From an uncultured Hyphomicrobiales bacterium (GTDB lineage Bacteria; Pseudomonadota; Alphaproteobacteria; Rhizobiales; Beijerinckiaceae): a stretch of DNA of 64,000 nt. Location: contig CAIZEI010000182.1 of assembly GCA_903931945.1 (NCBI GenBank), forward strand, positions 1 to 64,000, given 5' to 3'. Of this stretch, positions 1 to 8,611 are shown in pieces. Position numbers and translations under genes: made by a program. A model generated the notes under the pieces. The model had not been told where the DNA came from, searched no databases, and was given only the letters and a program-made list of their open reading frames with translations. The stretch's first letter is position 1. Each line of letters starts with the position of its first letter.

Positions 1-301
1 CGCTCATGGTCTCGACCAGCATGAAATGCTGGTGCACCATGCCCACGCCAAGCCTGATGGCGTCCGCAGGCGAGGCGATCTCGACCGGCTTGCCGTCGAT
101 CAATATGGCGCCGGAATCGGCCCTGATCAATCCGGCGAGGATTGACATCAGCGTTGATTTTCCGGCGCCGTTCTCACCGACAATGCCGTGAATTTCTCCG
201 CGCGCAACGTTGAATGAAATGTCGCGATTGGCGGCAAGCGACCCAAAGTTTTTACTGATTCGACGAAATTCGAGCGTCGGCGTATCGGCTAAAGCGGACA
301 T
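1..301 (-). CDS. ABC transporter ATP-binding protein, BMP/nucleoside importer type (partial)
   Basis: This is the N-terminal ~100 residues of an ABC ATPase that runs off the left edge. Reading on the minus strand from the ATG at 301 it begins MSALADTPTLEFRRISKNFG. The Walker A motif GENGAGKST follows, and then the Q-loop region GMVHQHFMLVETM. The HQHFMLV signature is typical of ATPases paired with BMP-family lipoproteins (YufO/NupA-like nucleoside or simple-sugar importers). The start overlaps the end of the upstream solute-binding gene by 13 bp, so the two are probably one operon. The permeases would lie beyond the edge. Substrate cannot be decided from this fragment. Confidence 0.9.
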   Translation of the reverse strand, partial: MSALADTPTLEFRRISKNFGSLAANRDISFNVARGEIHGIVGENGAGKSTLMSILAGLIRADSGAILIDGKPVEIASPADAIRLGVGMVHQHFMLVETMS

Positions 302-1278
302 TTTGAATCCAGGGTGTAATCATGCACCGTGATTTGACCCGAAACGATTGCCGCAACCGCCCTGTCCGCAGCTTCTTTCATAGCGGGCGAGATCAGCGCG
401 CGATTGTCCTCGTCGAGCGACCAGCCGACACCGGCTTCCTTCAGGCCGAGGCTTTCGACCCCGTTGGTCCATTTGCCCGCGCGCGCCGCCTCAAAGCCCC
501 GAATGATAGCGTTATCGACATGTTTCAGCATCGACGTCAGGACATGGCCGGGAAACAGACCATCCTGATTTGAATCGGTGCCGATCGCCAGCTTTCCTGC
601 ATCGGCGACTGCGCGCAAAACGCCAAGCCCGGTTCCGCCCGCCGCCTGGATGACGACATCGGCGCCGCGATCCATCTGCGCATGGGCGAGTTCGCCGCCT
701 TTGACTGGATCGGCCCAAGCGGCCCCGGTAACGCCTGTCATATTCTCGATGACTTCAATCGCCGGTTTGGCGTCATGGGCGCCCTGCCTGTAGCCGCACG
801 CGAATTTGCGGATCAGCGGTATATCCATGCCGCCGACAAAGCCGATCTTGCCGGTTTGGGACGCCATGGCCGCCAGCATGCCGACCACATAGGCCCCCTC
901 ATGTTCGCGGAACACGAGCGATTTCACGTTGGGCCTGTCGATAACCATATCGACGATTGCAAATTGCGTGGCGGGAAATTCCGGCGCGACAGTGGCGAGC
1001 GCGCTCGCATGGCTGAAACCGACTGCGATGATGGGCGAATTGCCGTCGCGCGCAAATCGCCGCAGGGCCTGCTGACGCTGGGCGTCGTTCTGGATTTCAA
1101 AATCACGCACGGGGATTCCCGTTTCAGCCGTGAATTTCTGGCCGCCGCGAAAGGCCCCTTCATTGAACGATTTATCGAATTTGCCGCCAAGATCGTAGAT
1201 GATGGCGGGTTTTATGTCCTCGGCGCGTGCGTGCGGCGTGAGCGCAGCGAATACAAAAAAGGCGAGCGGCAGACGCAT
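289..1278 (-). CDS. BMP-family ABC transporter substrate-binding protein
   Basis: Periplasmic binding protein of about 329 aa for an ABC importer of the basic membrane protein family (Med/BmpA/PnrA-like), usually for nucleosides. The chosen start (ATG at 1278) gives a clean signal peptide, MRLPLAFFVFAALTPHARA, before the mature EDIKPAII; the longer frame back to 1359 adds 27 basic residues ahead of it and is unlikely. Family landmarks visible are DLGGKFDKSFNEGAFRG near the mature N-terminus and GFVGGMDIPLIRKF in the middle. There is no lipobox Cys, so it is a soluble periplasmic form. The ATPase gene follows with a 13-bp overlap, indicating co-transcription. Confidence 0.92.
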   Translation of the reverse strand: MRLPLAFFVFAALTPHARAEDIKPAIIYDLGGKFDKSFNEGAFRGGQKFTAETGIPVRDFEIQNDAQRQQALRRFARDGNSPIIAVGFSHASALATVAPEFPATQFAIVDMVIDRPNVKSLVFREHEGAYVVGMLAAMASQTGKIGFVGGMDIPLIRKFACGYRQGAHDAKPAIEVIENMTGVTGAAWADPVKGGELAHAQMDRGADVVIQAAGGTGLGVLRAVADAGKLAIGTDSNQDGLFPGHVLTSMLKHVDNAIIRGFEAARAGKWTNGVESLGLKEAGVGWSLDEDNRALISPAMKEAADRAVAAIVSGQITVHDYTLDSKCPL

Positions 1279-1371
1279 CCGAAAACTCCGGCGGTGGTTG
1301 CGACCAAGGATAGCACGGAATATCCGGCTTGCAGCGCGAGGCCGGGGATTTTCGCCCATGCGAAAAACACG

Positions 1372-2583
1372 TCACTCGCCGTAAAGCCAGTCCAGCCGCG
1401 ATAGCATCTGGTTGGCCGAATGGCGTTTCATGACAAGGTTGCGCGCCAGCGCCATCGGGCCGCGCAGATGATAAATCGCGCCCTGCCGGCGCGAAGCGAC
1501 AACGACAGCAGCGGCGCGCGCAGCGCGTGCGGCCTGATAGGCTGCAAGCGCCGCAGCAACATCGCCGGGATGGCCCTGAAACGCCGCCGCCAAAGCGCTC
1601 GCGTCTTCAATCGCCTGCCCGGCGCCCTGACCCAGAAACGGCAACATGGGATGCGCCGCGTCGCCGAGCAGGCCGACGCGGGGAACCGTCCAGCGGCTGG
1701 CTGGCGCGCGATCGAACAATGGCCAGCGCCGCCACTCCGGCGCGGCGGCTATCAGCCCGCGGGCGTCAGGGCTCCAGCGGGCGAAGGCCGGAGAGAGCGC
1801 CGTCAGATCGCCTGATATCGACCATATGTCCGGGGCGTCATCGGCGCGCCATGCGTCTTCGGAAATGGCGACAACGTTGATTGAGTCCCCCTGACGCAGG
1901 GGGTAATGCACCAGATGCGCGCGCGGACCGAGCCACAGGCCGGTCTCCAGCTTGCGCGCAAAATCAGGCGCCTGCGCCGCAGGAACAAGCGCCCGCCAGG
2001 CGGTCCGACCTGACCATACCGGCCGGTCGGCAAACCCGAGCCCAAAGCGTTCGCGCAAGCGCGAGCGCACGCCGTCCGCTGCAATCACACAATCGGCGGC
2101 GATGCGCAAAGTCTCTGCGCCGCGACGGGCGGCAACCTCGACGCCGCCAGCGGTTGCGGCAAAGCCAACCACCTCGGTCCCGGTCATGATGTCGATGGCG
2201 GGATGGGCCTTGCAGGCCGCCACGAGAACCCCCAGCAAATCGGCGCGGTGGATCACAAGATAGGGGGCGCCCCAGCGCAACTCGGCAATCGGGCCGAGCG
2301 GAATGCGCGCGATTTCGGCGCTATCGCCGGCGCCGCGGATACGCACGAGTTCGGGCCGCAGAGACGGGCGTTCAAGGGCGGGCATCAGGCCGAGCGCGCG
2401 CAGCCGTCTGACGGCGTTGGGCGCGAGCTGCAAACCGGCGCCAACCTCCTCAAAACCCGGGGCGCGTTCGAGCGCGGTCACGCGCAAACCCGCCTGCGCA
2501 AGCGCCAGCGCCGCAGTCAGGCCGCCAATGCCGCCGCCCGCAATTACGACGTGGAGCGGCTTCGCCGATGGACCGGCGCCCAC
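1372..2583 (-). CDS. FAD-dependent aromatic-ring monooxygenase (salicylate/3-hydroxybenzoate hydroxylase type)
   Basis: Class A flavoprotein monooxygenase of about 403 aa, NAD(P)H-dependent, normally acting on phenolic acids. The N-terminal FAD fold shows VVIAGGGIGGLTAALALAQ. The family DG motif is CVIAADGVRSRLR, and the GDAAHPMLPFLGQGAGQAIE motif near residue 290 is the second FAD-binding signature. The reading starts with GTG, directly abutting the stop of the zinc-finger gene upstream on the same strand, so the two look translationally coupled. No other aromatic catabolic gene is adjacent, so the substrate is unknown; UbiH/VisC-like or 3-hydroxybenzoate 6-hydroxylase-like activities are both possible. 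Confidence 0.88.
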   Translation of the reverse strand: MGAGPSAKPLHVVIAGGGIGGLTAALALAQAGLRVTALERAPGFEEVGAGLQLAPNAVRRLRALGLMPALERPSLRPELVRIRGAGDSAEIARIPLGPIAELRWGAPYLVIHRADLLGVLVAACKAHPAIDIMTGTEVVGFAATAGGVEVAARRGAETLRIAADCVIAADGVRSRLRERFGLGFADRPVWSGRTAWRALVPAAQAPDFARKLETGLWLGPRAHLVHYPLRQGDSINVVAISEDAWRADDAPDIWSISGDLTALSPAFARWSPDARGLIAAAPEWRRWPLFDRAPASRWTVPRVGLLGDAAHPMLPFLGQGAGQAIEDASALAAAFQGHPGDVAAALAAYQAARAARAAAVVVASRRQGAIYHLRGPMALARNLVMKRHSANQMLSRLDWLYGE

Positions 2584-2829
2584 TCAGGCGGCCTGTGGCG
2601 TCCATTCGCATTCCGGCGGGCTGGCGCCCCCGTGCAGGGCCTCATCATAGCTGAAGAGCGTCGAGCAATAGGGGCAGATGGCCTCACTGGCCTCGCCCAT
2701 GTCAATGAAAATATGGGGATGGTCGAACGGCGGCAGCGCGCCAATGCACATGAACTCTTTGGCGCCAATGCGCACCGCGCGCACGCCCGGCTGGTTGTGA
2801 TAATGCGGCGTTGAATGGTTTGTGGCCAT
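2584..2829 (-). CDS. Zinc-finger domain protein (zf-CHCC, NDUFS6-like)
   Basis: Small soluble protein of 81 aa with the CHCC zinc-finger layout: FMCIGALPPFDHPHIF followed by ICPYCSTLF, giving Cys, His and a CxxC pair as likely ligands. The domain is the one found in the NDUFS6 accessory subunit of mitochondrial complex I, and free-standing bacterial copies are common in alphaproteobacteria. The ATG at 2829 is the natural domain boundary; the open frame extends to 3249 only as unspecific sequence. It sits directly before the FAD monooxygenase with zero intergenic bases. Role in this organism is not known from the sequence. Confidence 0.8.
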   Translation of the reverse strand: MATNHSTPHYHNQPGVRAVRIGAKEFMCIGALPPFDHPHIFIDMGEASEAICPYCSTLFSYDEALHGGASPPECEWTPQAA

Positions 2830-3242
2830 CGATGTCCCCGAAATCAGGTTTCGAAATCTACATAGGACAGGGCGAGGAATTTGGATAGGGGCAGAGTGAG
2901 TTGCATCCTCGTGACATTGTGACCACTGCGGCGCGCGCTTAAACACCCGGCGCATCTCCTCGCCTGGCGGCTTCGCATCCGCCCTTTCCCTCCGGGAGAG
3001 TGTCTGCGCGCGCGGCAATCGGCGCCGTTGGCGCGCCGGGCGTCGCGATGAACGCGGAATGCGCAACTGTCGCCGCTGCCAGATGAGTAGATTCCGATTC
3101 TGGCTGGCGCTGTCTGTCGCTCCTATTTCCTTGTGTGATGTAGCGGATCGAGGCTGCAATTGCGTCATTCGGGGTATCGCCGCGAGCGATGCCTGCGCAG
3201 ACGGGCCGTCAACCGCACGACATGACATGAAGTGGCGAACAG
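2830..3242. other. Intergenic region between divergent genes
   Basis: This 413-bp gap separates the minus-strand zinc-finger/monooxygenase pair from the plus-strand mannose block, so it should contain divergent promoters. It is GC-rich and holds only short unspecific reading frames. I see no convincing RNA gene, strong terminator or repeat. Confidence 0.5.
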
Positions 3243-4202
3243 ATGACAATTGAAAAAGCGGTGGTTTTGGCGGTCGACAAGCCCTGGGGGCGCATGGATT
3301 TGCGCCCGTGGAGCGGCTTGCAGCATGACGGCGCGGCGATCGGCGAACTCTGGTTTGAACGCGCGAATTCTGGCGCCAGGCGACCGGACCTGTTGCTGAA
3401 GCTTATATTTGCGAATGAAGCGCTTTCGATTCAGGTGCATCCCGACGACAATCTTGCCTGGAGCCTGGGGCAGCCAAACGGCAAAACCGAAGCCTGGTAT
3501 ATCGTATCAGCAACGCCGGGCGCCCAGGTGGCGCTTGGCCTGAAACGCCGAATCTCGACCGCCCAGCTGCGATCCGCGATAGACGACGGATCGATTGCGG
3601 ACTTGGCGCGATGGTGCGTGGTGACGGACGGGACCGTTGTGTTTGTGCCTGCCGGGACCATCCATGCGATCGGGGCAGGGCTGATTATCGCCGAAATCCA
3701 GCAACGCAGCGACACGACGTTCCGCCTTTACGATTTTGACCGGAATCGCGGACTGGATATCGAAAGCGCATTGGCCGCGGCGTTTGCAGGGCCCGCCGCG
3801 CAGCCATCGGCGCCACAAACCGGTTCATTTGTCTGGAGTTCGCTGATTGCGTGTCCACATTTCGAGCTTGACTGCATTGACTTGATAGCTGCGGGTCATT
3901 CGGCGATTCATGCGGAACGCGAAACCTGGTTTCTGGCGCTCGAGGGAAGCGCCGAGGTTGGCCCGATAAACGTTCGTGCGGGGGAAGCGATCTTCCTTGA
4001 AGCCGAAACCGCCCATATTTTTGCCGGGTCGGAAGGACTGAAAGGGCTCTGCGCGCGTTCGGGCTGCGTATCGCAGCAAGTTTCGATCGAGCGACAAGAG
4101 GACTGGCGCGCCGCCAGTTCGTTCGGCCCCGCCAGTCCCACAGTGGTTCCGCCGCCGGCTTTCGCCACGGCGTCTGTTCAGTCCATGGAGGTGCAAGCAT
4201 GA
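3243..4202 (+). CDS. manA: Mannose-6-phosphate isomerase, class I
   Basis: Zinc-dependent isomerase interconverting mannose-6-phosphate and fructose-6-phosphate; 319 aa, short for the class I family. Visible signatures are KPWGRMD near the N-terminus, the metal-ligand motif SIQVHPDD, NGKTEAWYIV, and VPAGTIHAIGAGLIIAEIQQ with the conserved His and Gln/Glu. The C-terminal third (EGSAEVGPINVRAGEAIFLE) is the second cupin half. The gene overlaps the following glycosyltransferase by 4 bp (ATGA), so the two are translationally coupled. The context suggests it supplies activated mannose for the glycoside made by the next enzyme. Confidence 0.92.
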   Translation: MTIEKAVVLAVDKPWGRMDLRPWSGLQHDGAAIGELWFERANSGARRPDLLLKLIFANEALSIQVHPDDNLAWSLGQPNGKTEAWYIVSATPGAQVALGLKRRISTAQLRSAIDDGSIADLARWCVVTDGTVVFVPAGTIHAIGAGLIIAEIQQRSDTTFRLYDFDRNRGLDIESALAAAFAGPAAQPSAPQTGSFVWSSLIACPHFELDCIDLIAAGHSAIHAERETWFLALEGSAEVGPINVRAGEAIFLEAETAHIFAGSEGLKGLCARSGCVSQQVSIERQEDWRAASSFGPASPTVVPPPAFATASVQSMEVQA

Positions 4203-6481
4203 TCCAGCCACGCCGGATCGCATTCATCGGCAATTCGCTCCCGCGCCGATGCGGCATTGCGACCTTCACCACTGATCTGCATCGCGCCGTTGCAGCGGCG
4301 GCGCCTGACTCAGAGACAGCCATCATTGCGATGACCGATCACGGGCATACCTACGAATATCCAGACTCCGTGCGTCTGGAAATACATGACGATTCTCCGG
4401 CTGATTTCGACCGCGCAGCCGAGTTTCTCAACGCAGGCCGGTTTGATGTCGTGTCACTGCAGCATGAATTTGGCATCTTCGGCGGTGAAGCCGGCGTGAA
4501 TATCGTTGCGCTGCTGTCGCGATTGACGGTTCCCGTTGTCACCACCATGCACACCGTCCTGGCCGAGCCGACCCGCGCGCAGCGCGACGTCGTCGATCAG
4601 ATTATCGCAAGGTCCGCCAAAATCGTCGTCATGGCCGAGAAAGCGCGCGATCTGCTTGGAGACATCTATCAGGCGCCGGCAGGCAAGATCGAGGTCATCG
4701 CGCATGGAATTCCCGATTTTCCCTTCGTCGAGCCCGATGCGGCAAAAGCGAAGATGGGGTTTACGGGCCGACCGGTCCTTCTCACCTTCGGGTTGATCTC
4801 ACCGAACAAGGGCATTGAAGTGATGATCGACGCAATGCCGTCAATTCTCAAAAGCAGTCCGGATGCTGTTTACATCGTTCTGGGAGCCACGCATCCCAAT
4901 CTTGTTCGCAACGAGGGCGAGGCTTACCGCGAACGTCTCGTCTCCCGGGTCCGAGACCTGGGGATCGAAAATAACGTCGAATTCCTGAATCAGTTCGTCG
5001 ATCAGGCGACGCTTCTGGAATTCATTTCGATGTGCGACGTCTATGTCACGCCGTACCTGAATGCCGCGCAAATGACTTCGGGAACGCTTTCTTACAGCTT
5101 CGGTCTTGGGAAGGCGGTGGTTTCAACTCCCTACTGGCATGCGCAAGAGCTTTTGGCGGATGGGCGGGGAGTCCTTGTCCCGTTCGGCGATGTCGCGGCG
5201 ATTGCAAGCGAAATCACAACGTTGCTGACCGATCACGCACGGCGGCAGGCCGTGCGCGAACACGCGTACGCCTGCAGCCGCCCGATGACATGGCGCCAAA
5301 CCGCCGAGCTCTATCTGGCTGTCTTTTCAAGCGCGGCGCGTTCGCGTCGTCCGCGCGTCGTCTCGCAGCTTGAACAAAACGCGCGCCCGCGCAGTTTCGC
5401 CACGCTGGAAATGCGCACCAGTTATTTCCACACGATGTGCGACGATACCGGATTGTTTCAGCACGCCGTCTTTTCCATTCCCGATCGTCTGCATGGATAT
5501 TGCGTGGACGATAACGCCCGCGCTTTGCTTGTCGCCTGCGCACTCGACAAGCCGGGAGAGCAAAGTCTCTCCGAAACCCTGACTGCGCAGTTCGCCGCTT
5601 TCATTCAACACGCCTGGAATCCGGATACGAAGCGCTTTCGTAATTTCATGAGCTTCGATCGCCGCTGGCTTGAAGACATGGGATCTGAAGACAGCCATGG
5701 GCTCACGCTCTGGGCGCTGGGCGAATGCGCGCGCGGCGGTGTGAGCGACGTTCGTTCGCGCTGGGCCGGCTCATTGTTCGCGCGCGCTCTGCATGCGGTA
5801 AGCGATTTTACATCGCCCCGCGCGTGGGCCTTCACTCTTCTCGGGCTTGACGGCTATTGCGCCGGGTTCGAAGAGGACATCCTGGCTGACGAGTCGCGTC
5901 GCGATCTTGCCGACCGTTTAATGGCCTGTCTGTCCACTTATGAAACCCCGGACTGGGTCTGGTTCGAGGATGGTCTCTCCTACGACAACGCACGGCTGCC
6001 GCAGGCGCTTCTGACAACGGGTCGTACGTTGAAGGCGCCACAATATGTGGCTGCTGGTTTGCGTTCGCTGGCCTGGCTCATGGCGATCCAGACATCGCCC
6101 TCAGGAGTCTTCAGACCCGTCGGGTCCCAGTCCTTTGGCGACAAGCGGCGCCCGCCGCGCGCCTTCGATCAGCAACCGCTTGAGGCTGCGGCGAGCATTT
6201 CGGCTTGCATGGCCGCGTGGCGGGCGGGAGGCGAAGGTAAATGGCGCTCCGAGGCGGCGCGCGCCTTCGGCTGGTTCTTCGGCGCCAACGATCTTGGACT
6301 AGCGTTGGTTGATATGGACTCCGGCAGTTGCTGCGATGGTCTGCACCCCGACCGGGTGAATGAGAACCGCGGCGGCGAGTCTGTTGTGTCCTATATCCTC
6401 AGCCTTGCCGAGATGCGCCAAATAGCGCGTATAAGTGGCGATCAACTCAAGTTGGCGCCCCTTGTGGCGTTGCATGCCTGA
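4199..6481 (+). CDS. GT4 glycosyltransferase fused to a C-terminal toroid-like domain
   Basis: Protein of 760 aa. Residues about 1-385 are a GT-B retaining glycosyltransferase of family GT4: it starts with RIAFIGNSLPRRCGIATFT and carries LSPNKGIEVMIDA-type and LIS/PNKG nucleotide-sugar motifs, then GTLSYSFGLGKAVVSTPYWHA. Residues about 400-760 form a separate region with repeated aromatic and acidic motifs such as GYCVDDNARALLVA, WVWFEDGLSYDNARLP and NENRGGESVVSYIL, resembling an (alpha/alpha)6 toroid of glycoside hydrolase or epimerase type. It is coupled to manA by a 4-bp overlap and followed 36 bp later by a GH130 gene. A mannosyl donor is likely from context; the acceptor is unknown. Confidence 0.85.
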   Translation: MIQPRRIAFIGNSLPRRCGIATFTTDLHRAVAAAAPDSETAIIAMTDHGHTYEYPDSVRLEIHDDSPADFDRAAEFLNAGRFDVVSLQHEFGIFGGEAGVNIVALLSRLTVPVVTTMHTVLAEPTRAQRDVVDQIIARSAKIVVMAEKARDLLGDIYQAPAGKIEVIAHGIPDFPFVEPDAAKAKMGFTGRPVLLTFGLISPNKGIEVMIDAMPSILKSSPDAVYIVLGATHPNLVRNEGEAYRERLVSRVRDLGIENNVEFLNQFVDQATLLEFISMCDVYVTPYLNAAQMTSGTLSYSFGLGKAVVSTPYWHAQELLADGRGVLVPFGDVAAIASEITTLLTDHARRQAVREHAYACSRPMTWRQTAELYLAVFSSAARSRRPRVVSQLEQNARPRSFATLEMRTSYFHTMCDDTGLFQHAVFSIPDRLHGYCVDDNARALLVACALDKPGEQSLSETLTAQFAAFIQHAWNPDTKRFRNFMSFDRRWLEDMGSEDSHGLTLWALGECARGGVSDVRSRWAGSLFARALHAVSDFTSPRAWAFTLLGLDGYCAGFEEDILADESRRDLADRLMACLSTYETPDWVWFEDGLSYDNARLPQALLTTGRTLKAPQYVAAGLRSLAWLMAIQTSPSGVFRPVGSQSFGDKRRPPRAFDQQPLEAAASISACMAAWRAGGEGKWRSEAARAFGWFFGANDLGLALVDMDSGSCCDGLHPDRVNENRGGESVVSYILSLAEMRQIARISGDQLKLAPLVALHA

Positions 6482-6517
6482 TATGCTCTGTTTCGAATCA
6501 AACGAAGCGAGGACGCA

Positions 6518-7813
6518 TTGGCCGAAGTTACATTTCTGAATCGGCAGGCGCTCTTCCTTCGTCCAGATCCCGCCAGAGTGATCGTGAGGCCCTTCAAGCC
6601 CGCCACCGAACCCCGGGATCTCAACCCGACCGACAAGACGCGCGCGAACCATATTGTCGATCGTGTGCTCGCGCTGGAACCGGATGCCGCCGCCAGATTG
6701 CTGGCGGACGTTCTCGAAAATTTTCAGGGCCGCCATCGGAATTTGCTGAAGATATTTGACGATCGCGCCATGGAAATGGAAGATGCCCTGAAGTCTCATT
6801 CGCAATTCACTTCCTTGCAGCGCCAGTTGGTTGGCGCCTATTTCTTGCATGAGTATTCGTTTGAGGCTGCGGCGCTGTTCAATCCAAGCATTGTCACGCA
6901 TCCCGATCAAACCGGCGCGCCCGCGGGGGGATGCAGGTTTATTCTGAGCCTTCGCGCCGTCGGCGAGGGGCATATTTCATCGTTGACTTTCCGCACGGGA
7001 ATCATCGCGGTTGATGGCGCGGTGACGGTGGACCCCATCGGGCGTTTGGCGACGGTTCCTGAAATCAAAAGCCGATCCACCGGGCCGGACGGCGAAACGG
7101 TCGAGGTGAGTTTTGACGCTGCCGAGGATATCAGCGAACGCGTGATATTCCCCATGACAGCGTCCCAGTCGAATGGAATTGAGGATGCGCGGTTCGTGGA
7201 GTTCCGGGACAACGGAAAGACCATCTACTACGCGACCTATACAGCCTATAGCGGCGTTTCGATCAGGTCCGAGCTTCTCGAAACGACGGATTTTGTGTCT
7301 TTCAAATTTTCGCCGCTTGGGGGAACCGCCGCACGCAATAAGGGCATGGCCCTGTTTCCGCGCAAGATCGGTGGCCGGTACGCAATGATCGCCAGGCAGG
7401 ATAACGAAAATCTCTACCTGATCTATTCCGATGATTTGCGGAAATGGGATGGCGGCGTCGCCATTTTGAAGCCGGAATACCCGTGGGAGTTCGTTCAGAT
7501 CGGGAATTGCGGTTCACCGATTGAGCTGGACGAGGGCTGGCTATTGTTGACCCACGGCGTCGGCCCGGTCCGCAAATATTCAATTGGCGCCGTCTTGCTC
7601 GACAAAGCCGATCCAGCAAAAGTTCTGGCCCGTTCCAGAGAACCGCTCGTTCGCCCTGAACCTTCCGAGCGGGAAGGATATGTGCCGAATGTTGTCTATA
7701 CCTGTGGCGCAATAAGGCAAAATGACCAAATCATCTTGCCATATGCGGTATCCGATACGTTCTCGAATTTCGCGACAATCAAAATCTTGGCGCTGATGGA
7801 CGCGATGCACTGA
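6518..7813 (+). CDS. GH130 family glycoside phosphorylase (mannoside phosphorylase type)
   Basis: Protein of 431 aa of glycoside hydrolase family 130, whose members phosphorolyse beta-mannosides (mannosyl-glucose, mannobiose, mannosyl-GlcNAc) to mannose-1-phosphate. The diagnostic five-bladed propeller motifs are FNPSIVTHPD, NGIEDARFVEFRD and GNCGSPIELDEGWLLLTHG. The frame opens with TTG at 6518, preceded by AGCGAGGA at a good distance, so TTG is the probable start. There is an N-terminal extension of about 110 residues before the propeller, as in many proteobacterial members. It lies 36 bp after the GT4 gene in the same operon; isomerase, transferase and phosphorylase together suggest synthesis and recycling of a mannose-containing oligosaccharide. 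Confidence 0.9.
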   Translation: MAEVTFLNRQALFLRPDPARVIVRPFKPATEPRDLNPTDKTRANHIVDRVLALEPDAAARLLADVLENFQGRHRNLLKIFDDRAMEMEDALKSHSQFTSLQRQLVGAYFLHEYSFEAAALFNPSIVTHPDQTGAPAGGCRFILSLRAVGEGHISSLTFRTGIIAVDGAVTVDPIGRLATVPEIKSRSTGPDGETVEVSFDAAEDISERVIFPMTASQSNGIEDARFVEFRDNGKTIYYATYTAYSGVSIRSELLETTDFVSFKFSPLGGTAARNKGMALFPRKIGGRYAMIARQDNENLYLIYSDDLRKWDGGVAILKPEYPWEFVQIGNCGSPIELDEGWLLLTHGVGPVRKYSIGAVLLDKADPAKVLARSREPLVRPEPSEREGYVPNVVYTCGAIRQNDQIILPYAVSDTFSNFATIKILALMDAMH

Positions 7814-7828
7814 ACAGGCGCCGCCGCC

Positions 7829-7958
7829 AGAGCGTTTTCCGGCGAAGCGGGAACCGGTTTCGCTCCGAACGATCGCTTGGCGATCGCCGGGAGAAAACGT
7901 GTCAAAACCTGGACTCCAGAGCCCCGATCGGATTCCATCAGATCGGAATTGGCTCTAG
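7829..7958. repeat. Palindromic extragenic repeat of Rhizobiales type
   Basis: About 130 bp beginning AGAGCGTTTTCCGGCGAAGC and ending GGCTCTAG. It has two nested palindromic parts. The first pairs GCGTTTTC with GAAAACGT around AACCGGTTTCGC. The second pairs CCAGAGCC with GGCTCTAG around GATCGGATTCCATCAGATCG. From memory this matches a dispersed intergenic element family in Rhizobiales genomes. It follows the GH130 gene and its right end contains the stop codon of the minus-strand hypothetical gene. I found no second copy in the window. Confidence 0.75.
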
Positions 7959-8341
7959 TCAAATTGCCTCAACGGCAGGCAACTTCCCAGCGCAGACGAT
8001 TCGCTGCGACCGTTCAAGGCGTCAGGCATGTCGGTTGATTGGGGCGCGGATGAAAGATTCGCCAGATCGAGCAAGCTCGCCATATGATCGCACGCTAACT
8101 CAACCTCGTGCGCCGCCAGAGCGGTAAATCCTTGTTCGCAATACTGTGACGCGTGACGATGATGCCAAGCGGCCAACTCGAGGTGTCCGGCCGTCGATGG
8201 CGGCTCGTCGGAAGCTCCCGACGGACCCGCATGTGAGCCAAGACCTGTGCGTGAAATATTGAGTTTGTCCGCCGTCATGGGGATCGCGTTCCCACGCTGC
8301 GCGACCGGGCCCGCGGAGTGATCGCCTCTCGAATCGATCAT
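7955..8341 (-). CDS. Hypothetical protein
   Basis: Frame of 128 aa with no family I recognise. It is hydrophilic, with one amphipathic stretch, AAWHHRHASQYCEQGF followed by TALAAHEVELACDH, which could form two helices and is rich in His. The ATG at 8341 overlaps the TGA of the DUF3096 gene (ATGA), a typical coupling arrangement, and this is the main support for it being real. Its stop codon falls inside the palindromic repeat, so the original C-terminus may have been replaced when the repeat inserted. An alternative ATG lies at 8278. Confidence 0.45.
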   Translation of the reverse strand: MIDSRGDHSAGPVAQRGNAIPMTADKLNISRTGLGSHAGPSGASDEPPSTAGHLELAAWHHRHASQYCEQGFTALAAHEVELACDHMASLLDLANLSSAPQSTDMPDALNGRSESSALGSCLPLRQFD

Positions 8342-8481
8342 CGGATGAACCCCAGACCCAGCAGGCCCGACACGATCAGGAACGCCGCGACGATATAGTT
8401 GAGAAGCCGTGGCGCGATCAAAATAAGAATACCGGCAATCAGAGACACCACCGGTTGAAGATGTGCAATGCTGAGAGTCAT
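8338..8481 (-). CDS. DUF3096 family small membrane protein
   Basis: Very small inner-membrane protein of 47 aa, starting MTLSIAHLQPVVSLIAGILI. Two hydrophobic helices are separated by APRLLNYIV, the hallmark of DUF3096 proteins. Its function is unknown. The longer open frame upstream to 8739 is unspecific, and ATG 8481 gives exactly the family length. It probably belongs to a minus-strand operon running from the lipoprotein gene at 9359 down to the hypothetical gene ending at 7955; the nearest recognisable promoter element is at 9497-9543. Confidence 0.85.
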   Translation of the reverse strand: MTLSIAHLQPVVSLIAGILILIAPRLLNYIVAAFLIVSGLLGLGFIR

Positions 8482-8611
8482 GTGTGCAAACTCCTGAGGC
8501 GCAAGCACCGAAAACCGGGGCGCTGGAAGCGTCCTGCGCGTGACCGACTGAACTGACCGGAGACGTAATCGATGCCAATTGAACGATGCGTCACCCGGCC
8601 TCGAGGTATCC

